Source: Adiantum capillus-veneris (Eukaryota > Streptophyta > Polypodiopsida > Polypodiales > Pteridaceae). Taken from it: DNA of 64,000 nucleotides. The first letter of the stretch is position 1. Each line of letters begins with the position of its first letter. The stretch lies in contig CM043955.1 in NCBI GenBank assembly GCA_014529385.2, forward strand, positions 142,712,140 through 142,776,139, in the 5' to 3' direction. Both the position numbers and the translations under genes were made by a program. Below the pieces are notes generated by a model. That model had not been told where the DNA came from. It did no database searches and worked only from the letters and a program-made list of their open reading frames with translations. Shown in pieces: positions 43,892 through 54,084 of the stretch.

Positions 43892-44847
43892 TGATCCAAG
43901 CCTATCACAAATTTTTGTTTATCATATTTTGTTGGTTTTCCTTGCTTCTAGAGGTTTACAATAATAGAAAGAGTGAGAACAACCTCTTGGAAAAATTAAA
44001 AAAAAATGATTTTTTCTTGACTAGTTCACCGGAGGTGAAAGGTAGAGGGAGAACCTAGTGGTAAAGGGAAGGGAAAATATGTAAATGTGAAAAGAAAAGA
44101 TATGATGTGGTTGTGGAGCCATGCACCCATGATTCAAGGGTCATGAGTGGATCATATCATCATGGCTTTGGAGCCATATGATGATTCAAACAAATGGGAC
44201 CCAAGTGGAAGACTTGGTAAAGGAAGAAACCATACACATGATTTTGCTGAATTTTTAAAAAATACTTCCACTCCGATCCAAGAAAAGTTGTCTTCATCAA
44301 AGTTTTAGTTGATGAGCTAGAGATTCTGGCCATATTGTTTTTATAACTTTTGCATCTACGGTCTAGGAGATATGGCCAAAATGGTGGACGCCAGTTTTTT
44401 CAACTGTGGTGGAGACCACCCCCTCTACCTTTACACACACACACCCTTTCCTTTTCCACATTGAGACCTTCTCTAAAATCAGCCATTAGTCTTCTCACCC
44501 TCCTCTCCTTCCTCCTCTCTCTCAAGCTCAAAAACCCATCAAAGTTCCTCTTCTAATCACCTCTCAAGTCATGCTTAATCTTGTTGTAATTCATACGTTC
44601 TCATTCAACCCCTTCCTATTATTACTAGATATGTATTGATTTTATGTAGATTCTTTACATTTTAAAATAAGGAATCTCTTGGACTCAAGCTATGGAGGAA
44701 GGAGTGAAGACAACACAAGTGATGATGGAGCTAATTGGTCAACAAATCACTTGGAAGGAGCTTCTTCATTGGTTGAATGTCCCTAATCAAGCTTCATTTG
44801 TACAAATTACACTTGGATCTTAACCTCACTCCTAATCACTCTCTTTC

Positions 44848-44857
44848 CTATATAAAG
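44848..44857 (+). promoter_or_regulatory. E5 LTR TATA box
   Basis: CTATATAAAG followed by AGGCC, closely similar to the E2 box in the same LTR position; the second copy is at 52566-52575. It is the probable E5 promoter. Confidence 0.6.
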
Positions 44858-45170
44858 AGGCCTTCCCCTTTGTAATTTCAAGCCTCCCTCAGCCCCATTG
44901 AGCCTTTGTATCACTCACCATGAGCCCATAAGCTCATTCCTTCACTCTATTCTTGCACATCCTAGAGTGCAAATTGTTTCATGCTAGTAACCTCTCCTCC
45001 TCTTACTTATGTTAATTAAGAGAAATGTTTTATATGTGTGTGAGAGTGCTTGATGTGATCTTGGCTAATCCTTGAGTGATTGTTTGGTAATCTATATGCT
45101 ATTTGTGTTGGGAGTGTTTGAAGTCATCCATTCTTTGTACACACACTACGGTTAATGCTTCATTCATAGT

Positions 45171-45254
<84 letters not shown>

Positions 45255-45263
45255 TGTAGCGGT

Positions 45264-45296
45264 CCTAGTCCACGCTTCCAAGACTAGGTGGTGCCC
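45264..45296 (+). other. Conserved U5 hairpin plus primer-site-like motif (E5)
   Basis: Seven-base stem CCTAGTC/GACTAGG with an 11-nt loop, followed directly by TGGTGCCC, the first eight bases of the primer site located 79 bp downstream. The second LTR copy is at 52971-53003. Confidence 0.6.
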
Positions 45297-45374
45297 TCAT
45301 CTCATTTCCCTTGTGGCGCAATGGAGTTTGTTTTGGTGTAGAGGCCGCCATTCCAAATTTCCTTCGTCATAAAT

Positions 45375-45392
45375 TGGTGCCCCCACGGAGGA
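45375..45392 (+). other. E5 primer binding site
   Basis: TGGTGCCCCCACGGAGGA, differing from the E2/E3 site by one base. Confidence 0.85.
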
Positions 45393-45419
45393 GTTCTCAA
45401 GCAGCGCTCTATCAATCCT

Positions 45420-45923
45420 ATGAAGGAAGATCCATCAAATTCTCCGAGACTTCCACTATGGTCTCCCCAAGAAGCTCGAGAAAAGAAGCGTCTTTATCGA
45501 CAAACGGCACGTATGCGGGTAAAGAGAGTTAACTACACACACCCTTCTTTGCTTCAAGGAAAATCTTGTAGTCATCAAGTCCCTAGGTCAAAAAATTGTG
45601 TTGAGTGCTTTGTGGCTAGTGTGAAGACACTTCCTTTGAAGCCTTGACTTCAGGTGGTGAAAGCACTCTCAAACTCGGGTATTAACAAGTTTTTGGAGGG
45701 GGAGCTACACATCAATGGGGTGCGGTATTGGCAAGAGGCTACATATGGTGATGCACTCCAACTACTACTAGCAAGAAGGCTCAAGGTGGTTGAGAGGGTA
45801 GCCATCGAACCCTATGAACTCTACAAAGCTGAAGATGGTCACACCAAAGCTAGGCTAATCACTGGTGAGCAAATTCTTCGCATCTCTCAAATGGTGGGAT
45901 CCAAGAGAGCTCAACTTCAATGA
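45420..45923 (+). pseudogene. E5 pre-gag ORF A region, one in-frame stop
   Basis: One reading frame from ATG 45420 to TGA 45921-45923, interrupted only by TGA 45645-45647. The first part is basic (REKKRLYRQTARMRVKRV) and has a C/H-containing end (SCSHQVPRSKNCVEC) that is not a standard knuckle. The second part (GELHINGVRYWQEATYGD, then RRLKVVERVAIEPYELYK) resembles E2 ORF A. It has no ATG of its own until late, so the two halves were probably one protein, or the stop is read through. Confidence 0.5.
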
Positions 45924-45956
45924 AGTGCTTCATGGAAGTTTGTAATTAATGCACCA

Positions 45957-46166
45957 ATGAATAATCCCATTTTCTACAACTTTCAATCAGTTCAGAATAT
46001 TAGGGTGAATGTGCGCATTGATAGAAATATTTTTTTCCAACAAAGATTGGTCTTCTATTTTGGAGCTGAGAGGTTGAGAGAGATATTGCTGTCCCCTGAC
46101 CCTATAATATTTCCTATTTTGGAGTATAATGTATCTTTTGATGTTCACATCTTCATCTTGCTTTAA
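45957..46166 (+). CDS. E5 pre-gag ORF B1
   Basis: 69 residues from ATG 45957. It contains FGAERLREI, then PIIFPIL and SFDVHIFIL at the C-terminus, matching E2 ORF B (10071-10295) and its tandem neighbour ORF B2. It starts 33 bp after the stop of ORF A and ends nine bases before ORF B2. The function is unknown. Confidence 0.6.
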   Translation: MNNPIFYNFQSVQNIRVNVRIDRNIFFQQRLVFYFGAERLREILLSPDPIIFPILEYNVSFDVHIFILL

Positions 46167-46175
46167 GCATACTCC

Positions 46176-46388
46176 ATGAATCATAGGGATTTATATGGAC
46201 CTTTCCAACCTCTTGCTAGACAAACTGTGCATATAATAGCTAGCACAAAGCTTAGGTTCCAAAACATCATAAGGGACTTACTAGGCCCTCGTCGTCTAGC
46301 TGAGATTAATGCATCTATCAATCCATTTATTCTACCCTTAATAAGATATGATTTGGGCCTAGACGTTTTCATCTTTGTGCTGTATTAA
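46176..46388 (+). CDS. E5 pre-gag ORF B2
   Basis: 70 residues from ATG 46176. It contains LGPRRLAEI, PFILPLI and GLDVFIFVL, the same pattern as ORF B1 and E2 ORF B. It is more like the E2 protein in the PFILP stretch than is B1. It ends 23 bp before the gag ATG at 46412. Two tandem paralogues with conserved C-termini suggest a duplication kept by selection. Confidence 0.6.
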   Translation: MNHRDLYGPFQPLARQTVHIIASTKLRFQNIIRDLLGPRRLAEINASINPFILPLIRYDLGLDVFIFVLY

Positions 46389-46411
46389 GAGGAAGGCAAC
46401 CCACTTTTACG

Positions 46412-48178
46412 ATGGCTTTCCCAAATTTTTTTGGGCGTAGTGGGAAAAATGCTGGGGATTTTTTGGATAACTTGGAGATGGCTTTCCTTGTCTCCGGGAG
46501 GGATGACGAAGCATTGAAATTGAGAGCTTTTCCTTTGGTTCTCAAAGAAGAAGCTAGGGTATGGTTCCAGGCTCTAGATCCAACCCAAAGAATTGATTGG
46601 GAGGGATTGAAGGTGGCTTTCCTACGAAGATTTCAACGAGCCAATTCGGCAGAAGAACTATGGCAACGGCTTCTGTCCCTTCATCAAGTTGACCCTCATG
46701 GTTATGCAACCTATGAGGAAGGTTTTCTGAAACTTTGGGGCCAATGGTCAGACTCACTAAACCCTGGTGAGCGAGCTCCCAATTGCCTCCAAAAGGATCG
46801 ATTTATCTCAGGTTTGTACCCCTTGCTAAGGGAGAAGGTAAAGAGCAGATTTCCAAATGCTTTTGAAGATGCCTTAAGAATTGCTAGGGAAAAGAATAGA
46901 AAGATTCTCTATCAAGCCCAAGCTGGTCAGCTAGCTTTGGGAGGCAATATCACAACTATGGAAGCTTCTCACATACCTCCAAATGTGCCTAATGCACCAG
47001 ACCTCAATAGAGGTCAACAAGAAGATATGCTCCAACAAATAAACAATCTCACAAACCAGCTAGAGGGGTTGAGAGTAAATCTTGTGCAGGGTGCAAGAAG
47101 GCCTATTGAGGGAAATGGTGGGAATCGGCCACCAATGCGACGTCAAGCAAGGGAAATGTTGTGTTACAATTGTGGGGAAATTGGCCACAGCATGTATAAT
47201 TGCCCTCATCCCAGAAGATATGACTACCCTATCAGAGGTCCTCGACAACAAGTAAGTCCACCCCGTGCTAGAGCTCAAGCACAAGAGCAACCGCAACCTC
47301 AAATTTTGCAGCCACCTCGTGCTCAAGCTCAAGCCCCTGCTACTCAACCAAATGTGAGCATCATAAGGATGGAGGAGGTCCTCAAGGGCAGAAGCAACCA
47401 GGAAGAAATAGCTAAAGGGAAGATGAAGATAGATGAAGTGGCTACAATGCCTATCAAACATGTGCGTGTCCAAGATGAAGTAGGTAAAGAAACAAGCAAG
47501 GATGCAAGCAATGAAGCAAGTACATCTCGGGCAACTAAAGATGAAGCCAAGAAGAGAAAGACCCGTACTATGTCTCAAATTGACATCTCTGATTTCCCTA
47601 TGGGATCTCGGACACAACCTTATGACTTGACAGCTGATGTGAGTTCTCAAGGACCAAAGATTACTTGGCCACAACTACTTCATATCTCCCCAAAGCTTCG
47701 ACGACAATGGTCAAAAATGGTGAGCACGAGGGGAAAGCGAAGTAAGCTAGTAAGTGTAATCAAAGCATATGGTCTCAAGGATATAGTGCCTTTGGTGGAG
47801 GCTCAAATCAAGGGACAACGGATTCCAAAAACTTACATTGACAGTGGAGCAGAGGTTTGTGTCATGACAGAAAATCTAATGCATCAATTGGGTTTAGAGG
47901 TAATGGAATCATCAAACTTTAGGGCAAAAATGGCCAATAATGTCTCTGTCACTTGTGTGGGTGTAGTGAAAGCTTTGAGAGTTTCTGTTTTTGGAATCAC
48001 TACAGAGGTTGATGCTTATGTGATGCCAGTAAAGGGAGAAAGATACCCCCTTATTTTAGGACGACCTTGGCTCATGGGTATAGGAGCTAGGCAAGATTGG
48101 GCAACAGGAGACTTGGAGTTGAGGCCTCGCATGGGTGGCCATAGTCGGAAGGTGGTTTATAACCTAAAGAATGGGTGA
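46412..48178 (+). CDS. E5 Gag-protease
   Basis: 588 residues. Gag capsid-like domain at about 5-170 (FLDNLEMAFLVSGRDDEAL, WEGLKVAFLRRFQ); CCHC knuckle CYNCGEIGHSMYNC near 250; linker rich in Q, P and A; then conserved SQGPKITWPQLLHI. The retropepsin active site is YIDSGAEVCVM near 476, with ILGRPWLMGIG near 548. TGA 48176-48178 ends the frame, but E2 shows gag and pol as one frame. E5 pol resumes in the same frame, with a second TGA near 48228, so this is either mutation or stop readthrough. E5 keeps the intact DSGA active site that E2 has lost. Confidence 0.9.
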   Translation: MAFPNFFGRSGKNAGDFLDNLEMAFLVSGRDDEALKLRAFPLVLKEEARVWFQALDPTQRIDWEGLKVAFLRRFQRANSAEELWQRLLSLHQVDPHGYATYEEGFLKLWGQWSDSLNPGERAPNCLQKDRFISGLYPLLREKVKSRFPNAFEDALRIAREKNRKILYQAQAGQLALGGNITTMEASHIPPNVPNAPDLNRGQQEDMLQQINNLTNQLEGLRVNLVQGARRPIEGNGGNRPPMRRQAREMLCYNCGEIGHSMYNCPHPRRYDYPIRGPRQQVSPPRARAQAQEQPQPQILQPPRAQAQAPATQPNVSIIRMEEVLKGRSNQEEIAKGKMKIDEVATMPIKHVRVQDEVGKETSKDASNEASTSRATKDEAKKRKTRTMSQIDISDFPMGSRTQPYDLTADVSSQGPKITWPQLLHISPKLRRQWSKMVSTRGKRSKLVSVIKAYGLKDIVPLVEAQIKGQRIPKTYIDSGAEVCVMTENLMHQLGLEVMESSNFRAKMANNVSVTCVGVVKALRVSVFGITTEVDAYVMPVKGERYPLILGRPWLMGIGARQDWATGDLELRPRMGGHSRKVVYNLKNG

Positions 48179-48241
48179 CAAGAGAACCTTGAACTAGAGA
48201 CGTCAGCTGATGAGTGGAGCTCAAGTGGATGATCCTCATCG

Positions 48242-50593
48242 ATGGACGAGGAAGAGAGTTCAAGTGAAGAGAGTGATAGCACTCTCGAAGTCATGGGCGT
48301 CACCATAAAGGAAACTACCTCATCAGAAGACAACCCAAGGATCCAAATGGAGAATGTGTGGGATGCCAGCCTAGAGGAGATGTTATCCAAGGATATAAAG
48401 GAAGAAGAAAAGGAGGGTTATGTAAATGTTCTCAAGAAGCATGCATCATTGTTTATTTCTGATTACACTCACATTACAGATGTCACTGCAGTGAAGCATC
48501 ATATCCATCTAAAAGAAGGGAGCAAGCCAGTAGTACAAAAACTAAGAAGATTAGGAGTTGTGCAACAAAATGCACTGTTGTCTGAGGTGAAGAGACTCTT
48601 AGAAGCAGGATTCATATACCCAGTGGAAGATTCAGAATGGGTCTCCCCAGTAGTGGTGAGGCCAAAGAAGAATGGTAAATGGCGAGTGTGCGTGGATTAC
48701 AAGCCACTAAATGCTGCAACAAAGAGGGACCACTTCCCTCTCCCATTTCAAGATGAGATTCTAAATGAAGTAGCAGGCCATGAGAGATACACAGTGTGTG
48801 ATGGCTACTCTGGCTACTTTCAAATACGCATTGCAGAGGAGGACCAGAAAAAGACTACTTTCATCACACCATGGGGATGTTTTGCATTTCGAGTCATGCC
48901 TTTTGGTCTCACCAACGCTCCAGCCACCTTCCAACGATTCATGAACATGGTCTTCCAACCTTACTTTGGTAAGTCCATAAGGGTTTTCATAGATGACTTT
49001 TGTATTTACAGCTCCAAAAGTATGCATCTCGGCAAGATTGATGAAGGATTTACTCGTTTAGCTAAGCTGGGTGGACAACTAAACAAGGACAAATGTCACA
49101 TTGGGGAAAGCAAGGTTACACTATTAGGGCATGTAGTGTCCATTGATGGAATCGAGGTAGATCCTGAAAAGATAGAAACATTGCTAAATCTACCTTCCCC
49201 AACTTCCATCAAACAATTAATCTCCTTCTTGCAAAAGCTAAGATATTTGAGTAGATTCATACACTTACTCTCCCAAGTGATATTTCCTCTACAACAGCTG
49301 ACTCGTCAAGAGACGCTTGTTTGGAGTGAAGAAAGTGAAGGTCATTTTAGAGAGATTAAAAAAATGTTAGGGTCACTCCCTATAATCCTCCAACCTTGTT
49401 GGGAAGAAACATTCTTTGTAAACCCTAGTGTGGGAGAAGAAGCCATTGGTGCTGCCCTCCTACAAAAAGATCCAAAAACCTCCTTTATGAGGCCTGTGTA
49501 TTTTGCTAGCCGCCTCATGGAAAACACAGAGAAGGCCTACACCCTGATGGAACAGCTAGTGTTAGCTCTCATGTTTGCGGTAACCAAATTTCGGCCATAC
49601 TTGCTCCCGAAGAGGTTTGTAATTATCACTATGGAGGATATGTTTCCCTGTGCACTACAACATATGGAAATCTCTGACAAAATAGCAAAGTGGGTGGTGC
49701 GACTTCAAGAGTTTGATTATACAATACAGGTTGAAAGAACAACTCGAGCATGCTTAGCCGACATTTTAACAAGCAAGTGCTATGAAAAAGTTTTCCATTT
49801 GAAGAGAAAGGAACTTCCACCACCTCCAGCTCTAGAGGTTTTGGTCAATGCTTATAGCCTCTACTTTGATGGAGCATACAAGAGAACCAAGGATAAGGCA
49901 GCTGCAGGCATCGTGGTCTTATCCCCATTGGGAGAGAGGATCCATGGTGAAGGGATCACTCTAGAAGATGTCCACTCCAACAATGAAGCAGAATATCATG
50001 CTCTAATTCATGGCCTTTGTTGGTGCCTCGATAATTCAATTAAGAGATTAAACGCTTTTGGTGACTCCATGCTTTTGGTAAGGCAAATGCAAGGTACATG
50101 GGCTTGCAAAAATGCCCGTCTCTCTACTAAAATGAGAGAAGCAAAAGCTCTTATGAGGAGATTTAGGGAGGCACAAGTACATCATGTGCCAAGAGACCAG
50201 AACAAGGATGCAGACCACCTAGCATCATCAAAGTTAAATGATTCAATAGTGGGAGCAGTGGCCATCAAACTTCCACTTCAACAAGGCAAGGAGGACTTGG
50301 AAGATATTATGCACATTCTGGAGCAAGGAGAGGCTCCTAAACACTTGAATGCAGGGGAAAGGCGATGGTTAGCTAGGAAGGCTACCAGGTATCGCATAGT
50401 AAATGATGACTTGTATTGTCTTGGTAAGGATGGTGTGCTTAGGAGAGTTCCTTTGAAGAGTGAAATTGAAGAGATTTTAAAAGCTTGTCACGATGATATG
50501 TGCGGAGGACACTTTGCACACGACGTCACTAGTAGAAAGGTTCTACAAGCTGGGTTTACTTGGCCAAGTCTTCATCGTGATGTCAAATACTAG
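48242..50593 (+). CDS. E5 Pol: RT, Ty3 RNase H, archaeal-type RNase H, integrase N-terminal part
   Basis: 783 residues in the gag frame. RT: WVSPVVVRPKKNGKWRVCVD near 135, DGYSGYFQIRIA, catalytic FIDDFCIYSS near 248. Ty3 RNase H: AALLQKDPKTSFMRPVYFAS. The second RNase H at about 540-670 has YFDGAYKR, NNEAEYHAL, FGDSMLLV and NKDADHLAS, the D-E-D-D set of the archaeal type, diagnostic of the Tat lineage. Integrase zinc region: CHDDMCGGHF near 748. It stops at TAG 50591-50593, where E2 has TGG, just before the CXXC pair. RT and both RNase H domains look intact. Confidence 0.92.
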   Translation: MDEEESSSEESDSTLEVMGVTIKETTSSEDNPRIQMENVWDASLEEMLSKDIKEEEKEGYVNVLKKHASLFISDYTHITDVTAVKHHIHLKEGSKPVVQKLRRLGVVQQNALLSEVKRLLEAGFIYPVEDSEWVSPVVVRPKKNGKWRVCVDYKPLNAATKRDHFPLPFQDEILNEVAGHERYTVCDGYSGYFQIRIAEEDQKKTTFITPWGCFAFRVMPFGLTNAPATFQRFMNMVFQPYFGKSIRVFIDDFCIYSSKSMHLGKIDEGFTRLAKLGGQLNKDKCHIGESKVTLLGHVVSIDGIEVDPEKIETLLNLPSPTSIKQLISFLQKLRYLSRFIHLLSQVIFPLQQLTRQETLVWSEESEGHFREIKKMLGSLPIILQPCWEETFFVNPSVGEEAIGAALLQKDPKTSFMRPVYFASRLMENTEKAYTLMEQLVLALMFAVTKFRPYLLPKRFVIITMEDMFPCALQHMEISDKIAKWVVRLQEFDYTIQVERTTRACLADILTSKCYEKVFHLKRKELPPPPALEVLVNAYSLYFDGAYKRTKDKAAAGIVVLSPLGERIHGEGITLEDVHSNNEAEYHALIHGLCWCLDNSIKRLNAFGDSMLLVRQMQGTWACKNARLSTKMREAKALMRRFREAQVHHVPRDQNKDADHLASSKLNDSIVGAVAIKLPLQQGKEDLEDIMHILEQGEAPKHLNAGERRWLARKATRYRIVNDDLYCLGKDGVLRRVPLKSEIEEILKACHDDMCGGHFAHDVTSRKVLQAGFTWPSLHRDVKY

Positions 50594-51568
50594 TGTCAAA
50601 CATGTGATGAATGTCAGAAAGCAGGACCACGACGGCTCATAGCTGAACCTCAGAACCCAATAAAGGTATATGGGCCCTTTGAGAAGTGGGGAATTGATGC
50701 CATAGGGCCTCTACCACGCACTCAGTCAGGTAAAGAGTACATCATCATGGGAGTAGACTACATGACTAGATGGGCTAAGGCTATGCCGACCAATAGAATT
50801 ACTGCTAAGGATGTGAGTCAGTTCATCTTTGACCACATCTGTTGCCGGTTTGGCACCCCTCTTGAGATACTATCTGATAGAGGACCAGGGTTTAGAGCAG
50901 ACTTGGTAGGAGAACTCATGAAGAAGCTAAATATTCAGCATCAACACTCTACTCCTTACTACCCTCAGTGCAATGGTTTGGTGGAAAAAGTAAATGGAAT
51001 CATTTGCAAAATTCTCACCAAACAGGTACATGCCAGGCGCCAAGATTGGGACAAACACCTGAATGGAGCTCTATGGGCCTATAGAACCTCCTTCAAAACC
51101 ACATTAGGGTACACACCCTTTCATTTGGTTTATGGAAAGGAGGCGCTTTTGCCCATTGAAGTGAAGTTAACAAGTCTTCGAATATTGGGTAGCCAGGTAG
51201 GCTCTCAAAAGGAGAAAGTACATCAAAGGATCATGGATCTAGAGAGGCTGCAATTGGATCGTGAAGAAGCCATCAACCACTATTCTCAAGAAGCAGAGAA
51301 GCGCAGAGAAAAGTTCAACAAAAAGCTAGCATCCAAAGACATCAAAAAGGGATCTCTGGTGCTTCGATATGACAATCGCTTCGACACTCGTAAGGATGGA
51401 AAGTTTCTTTTCCGATGGGAAGGCCCGTTCTTGGTCACCAAAAAGTTCAAAAATGGCTCTTACAGATTTCAAGACATTGATGGTAAAGTGCACAAGACCA
51501 GGAAAAATGGATGGCGTCTAAAGCCTTATCACATCAGGATAAGGTCAGCTCAAGATCAAAGAAAGTAG
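50594..51568 (+). pseudogene. E5 integrase core and C-terminal part
   Basis: The frame continues directly after TAG 50591 with CQTCDECQKAG, the integrase core KWGIDAIGPLPRTQSGKEYI, SDRGPGF and NGLVEKVNG (D, D, E), then WAYRTSFKTTLGYTPFHLVYG and the C-terminal KKGSLVLRYDNRFDTRKDGK and RWEGPFLVTKKF. One nonsense codon is the only visible defect of integrase. No chromodomain is present. Confidence 0.9.
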
Positions 51569-51594
51569 GCTAGAGGCATAAATACCCCTAGCCA

Positions 51595-51609
51595 GGTTTG
51601 GGGGGGCTA
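51595..51609 (+). other. E5 polypurine tract
   Basis: GGTTTGGGGGGGCTA directly precedes the LTR start TGATCC. Confidence 0.8.
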
Positions 51610-52887
51610 TGATCCAAGCCTATCACAAATTTTTGTTTATCATATTTTGTTGGTTTTCCTTGCTTCTAGAGGTTTACAATAAAAGAAAGAGTGAGAACAA
51701 CCTCTTGGAAAAATTAAAAAAAAATGATTTTTTCTTGACTAGTTCACCGGAGGTGAAAGGTAGAGGGAGAACCTAGTGGTAAAGGGAAGGGAAAATATGT
51801 AAATGTGAAAAGAAAAGATATGATGTGGTTGTGGAGCCATGCACCCATGATTCAAGGGTCATGAGTGGATCATATCATCATGGCTTTGGAGCCATATGAT
51901 GATTCAAACAAATGGGACCCAAGTGGAAGACTTGGTAAAGGAAGAAACCATACACATGATTTTGCTGAATTTTTAAAAAATACTTCCACTCCGATCCAAG
52001 AAAAGTTGTCTTCATCAAAGTTGTAGCTGATGAGCTGGAAATTCTGGCCATATTTTTTTTATAATTTTTGCATCTACGGTCTAGGAGATATGGCCAAAAT
52101 GGTGAACGCCAGTTTTTTCAACTGTGGTGGAGACCACCCCCTCTACCTTTACACACACACACCCTTTCCTTTTCCACATTGAGACCTTCTCTAAAATCAG
52201 CCATTAGTCTTCTCACCCTCCTCTCCTTCCTCCTCTCTCTCAAGCTCAAAAACCCATCAAAGTTCCTCTTCTAATCACCTCTCAAGTCATGCTTAATCTT
52301 GTTGTAATTCATAAGTTCTCATTCAACCCCTTCCTATTATTACTAGATATGTATTGATTTTATGTAGATTCTTTACATTTTAAAATAAGGAAGCTCTTGG
52401 ACTCAAGCTATGGAGGAAGGAGTGAAGACAACACAAGTGATGATGGAGCTAATTGGTCAACAAATCACTTGGAAGGAGCTTCTTCATTGGTTGAATGTCC
52501 CTAATCAAGCTTCATTTGTACAAATTACACTTGGATCTTAACCTCACTCCTAATCACTCTCTTTCCTATATAAAGAGGCCTTCCCTTTGTAATTTCAAGC
52601 CTCCCTCAGCCCCATTGAGCCTTTGTATCACTCACCATGAGCCCATAAGCTCATTCCTTCACTCTATTCTTGCACATCCTAGAGTGCAAATTGTTTCATG
52701 CTAGTAACCTCTCCTCCTCTTACTTATGTTAATTAAGAGAAATGTTTTATATGTGTGTGAGAGTGCTTGATGTGATCTTGGCTAATCCTTGAGTGATTGT
52801 TTGGTAATCTATATGCTATTTGTGTTGGGAGTGTTTGAAGTCATCCATTCTTTGTACACACACTACGGTTAATGCTTCATTCATAGT

Positions 52888-52961
<74 letters not shown>

Positions 52962-53076
52962 TGTAGCGGTCCTAGTCCACGCTTCCAAGACTAGGTGGTG
53001 CCCTCATCTCATTTCCCTTGTGGCGCAATGGAGTTTGTTTTGGTGTAGAGGCCGCCATTCCAAATTTCCTTCGTCA
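51610..53076 (+). repeat. E5 3' LTR
   Basis: 1467 bp, matching the 5' LTR. (TC)n at 52890-52957 is ten bases shorter than in the 5' LTR. TATA box at 52566-52575 and U5 hairpin at 52971-52995. Confidence 0.95.
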
Positions 53077-53495
53077 CCACCTTGTTGCATCAACTTCACA
53101 CTATGAAATGTGTGTAGAAATGGCCTCCTTTTATAGGCCAAAACGGCTGCCCTCTCTCATGAGAGGCAGCCATGTGTAGTCGTCCTTGTGTAGATAAGTC
53201 CAAATCGGACCCTCCAATCTGCCCATGTGTGGATGCCCTTGAGAAGACAATTCCTCCTTTGAAATTGGCCATCGGCCATCGGCCATTGACTTTCGACCAC
53301 CGGCCACCGACCAACCGTTTTTCGACCACTTTTCGGCCGTCGTCCGGCCATAATATTTCAGCGAGTAAAAAAATTTGGTTTCCAGTGCGTGATTTTGGTT
53401 CACGAACGGTGGCTTCTCCTCATAATGGGGGCCTTATAAATGTGCATTTTTACCACAAAAAATTACAAGGGGTAAATCAGGCTCCATACTTAACA
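53077..53495 (-). repeat. E4 5' LTR, right piece
   Basis: Resumes with the duplicated CCAC, then CTTGTTGCATCAAC, and matches 38690-39155 to the end CTTAACA. It differs from the left LTR in the number of CGGCCA-type repeats. Confidence 0.9.
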
Positions 53496-54080
53496 AGATA
53501 ATATGACCCTGTTGATGCTATGGGGATGACTGGAACTGAAGATAGTTTTTACAAGGGAATCGAGAGACCTCCACTAGAAATTGACCAAAGAGGTAGATTC
53601 ATATCATTGAAAGAGCTAGAGAGTGCTTGTAGATGATCCTATTGTGGGATTGTACAAGTTTATGACCGAGGACAAGGAGAACTATTAAATCAAGGAAGAC
53701 ATGAGTCCTATGGAGCTTATCGACATAAAACAGATGCACATTCATGTCTACCAATTTGAAATGAGAAAACTACCTGTTTTGGTGGATATTAAGGGACATG
53801 AGCATAAATGGCAGGCATGAAGAATATTTTATGTTGGGAAGAACCATTTTCTATCATCTACTTAAACCAAATGGCCTGCAAAGAGGCCGATGGAAAAGGA
53901 TGTGAATTTTATGGACCGAGCTAGCGGGATTTCACCTTAGGTAGGATTAGGAAAACTTGAAATTCCAAATCCATGGATGAAAAGGGGTATCTTATCAAAA
54001 TGAGAGCATATTAGAGGTGGTTATACGACCATTATAGGGTCATCCAAGACACACCATACTAAAAGGGCAAGGCCAAATAT
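53496..54080 (+). pseudogene. E6 coding remnant after E4
   Basis: Continues the frame lost at 38419: YDPVDAMGMTGTEDSFYKG, ERPPLEIDQRGRFISLKELE, then stops and shifts. It is the region before the gag core of E6. Confidence 0.45.
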
Positions 54081-54084
54081 ACAT

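Larger units (their letters stand above)
43892..45369 (+). repeat. E5 5' LTR
   Basis: 1478 bp. TATA box CTATATAAAG at 44848-44857; (TC)n at 45173-45250 downstream in the probable transcribed part; U5 hairpin CCTAGTC (45264-45270) / GACTAGG (45282-45288) followed by TGGTGCCC. It ends five bases before the primer site. Confidence 0.95.
43892..53076 (+). mobile_element. E5: Tat-type Ty3/gypsy element, nearly intact
   Basis: LTRs 43892-45369 and 51610-53076 (TGATCCAAGCC...TTCGTCA) differ at roughly a dozen positions by eye plus microsatellite length, so the insertion is young. CCAC is duplicated on both sides (43888-43891, 53077-53080), and the undisturbed target is visible in the other E4 LTR near 38695. 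The internal order is primer site, pre-gag ORFs, gag-protease, RT, two RNase H domains, integrase and polypurine tract. Stops are few: 45645, 48176, about 48228 and 50591. Confidence 0.95.
38420..53495 (-). mobile_element. E4: Ty1/copia element, minus strand, interrupted by E5 and a MITE
   Basis: LTRs start TGTTAGGAAATATGACG and end CTTAACA. The left copy is 38420-39155; the right copy starts at 43618, is cut by E5 at 43892 and resumes at 53077 to 53495. Flanks are GGATA and AGATA, a five-base duplication with one mismatch. The minus strand shows an initiator tRNA-Met primer site, gag with a zinc knuckle, protease, integrase, RT and RNase H, in copia order. Coding parts carry many stops and shifts, so the element is dead. 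Confidence 0.9.

Noticed and set aside
47060-47674. 204-codon ORF on the minus strand inside E5 gag
   Set aside because: Lies antisense to the clear gag-protease frame; no recognisable domain.
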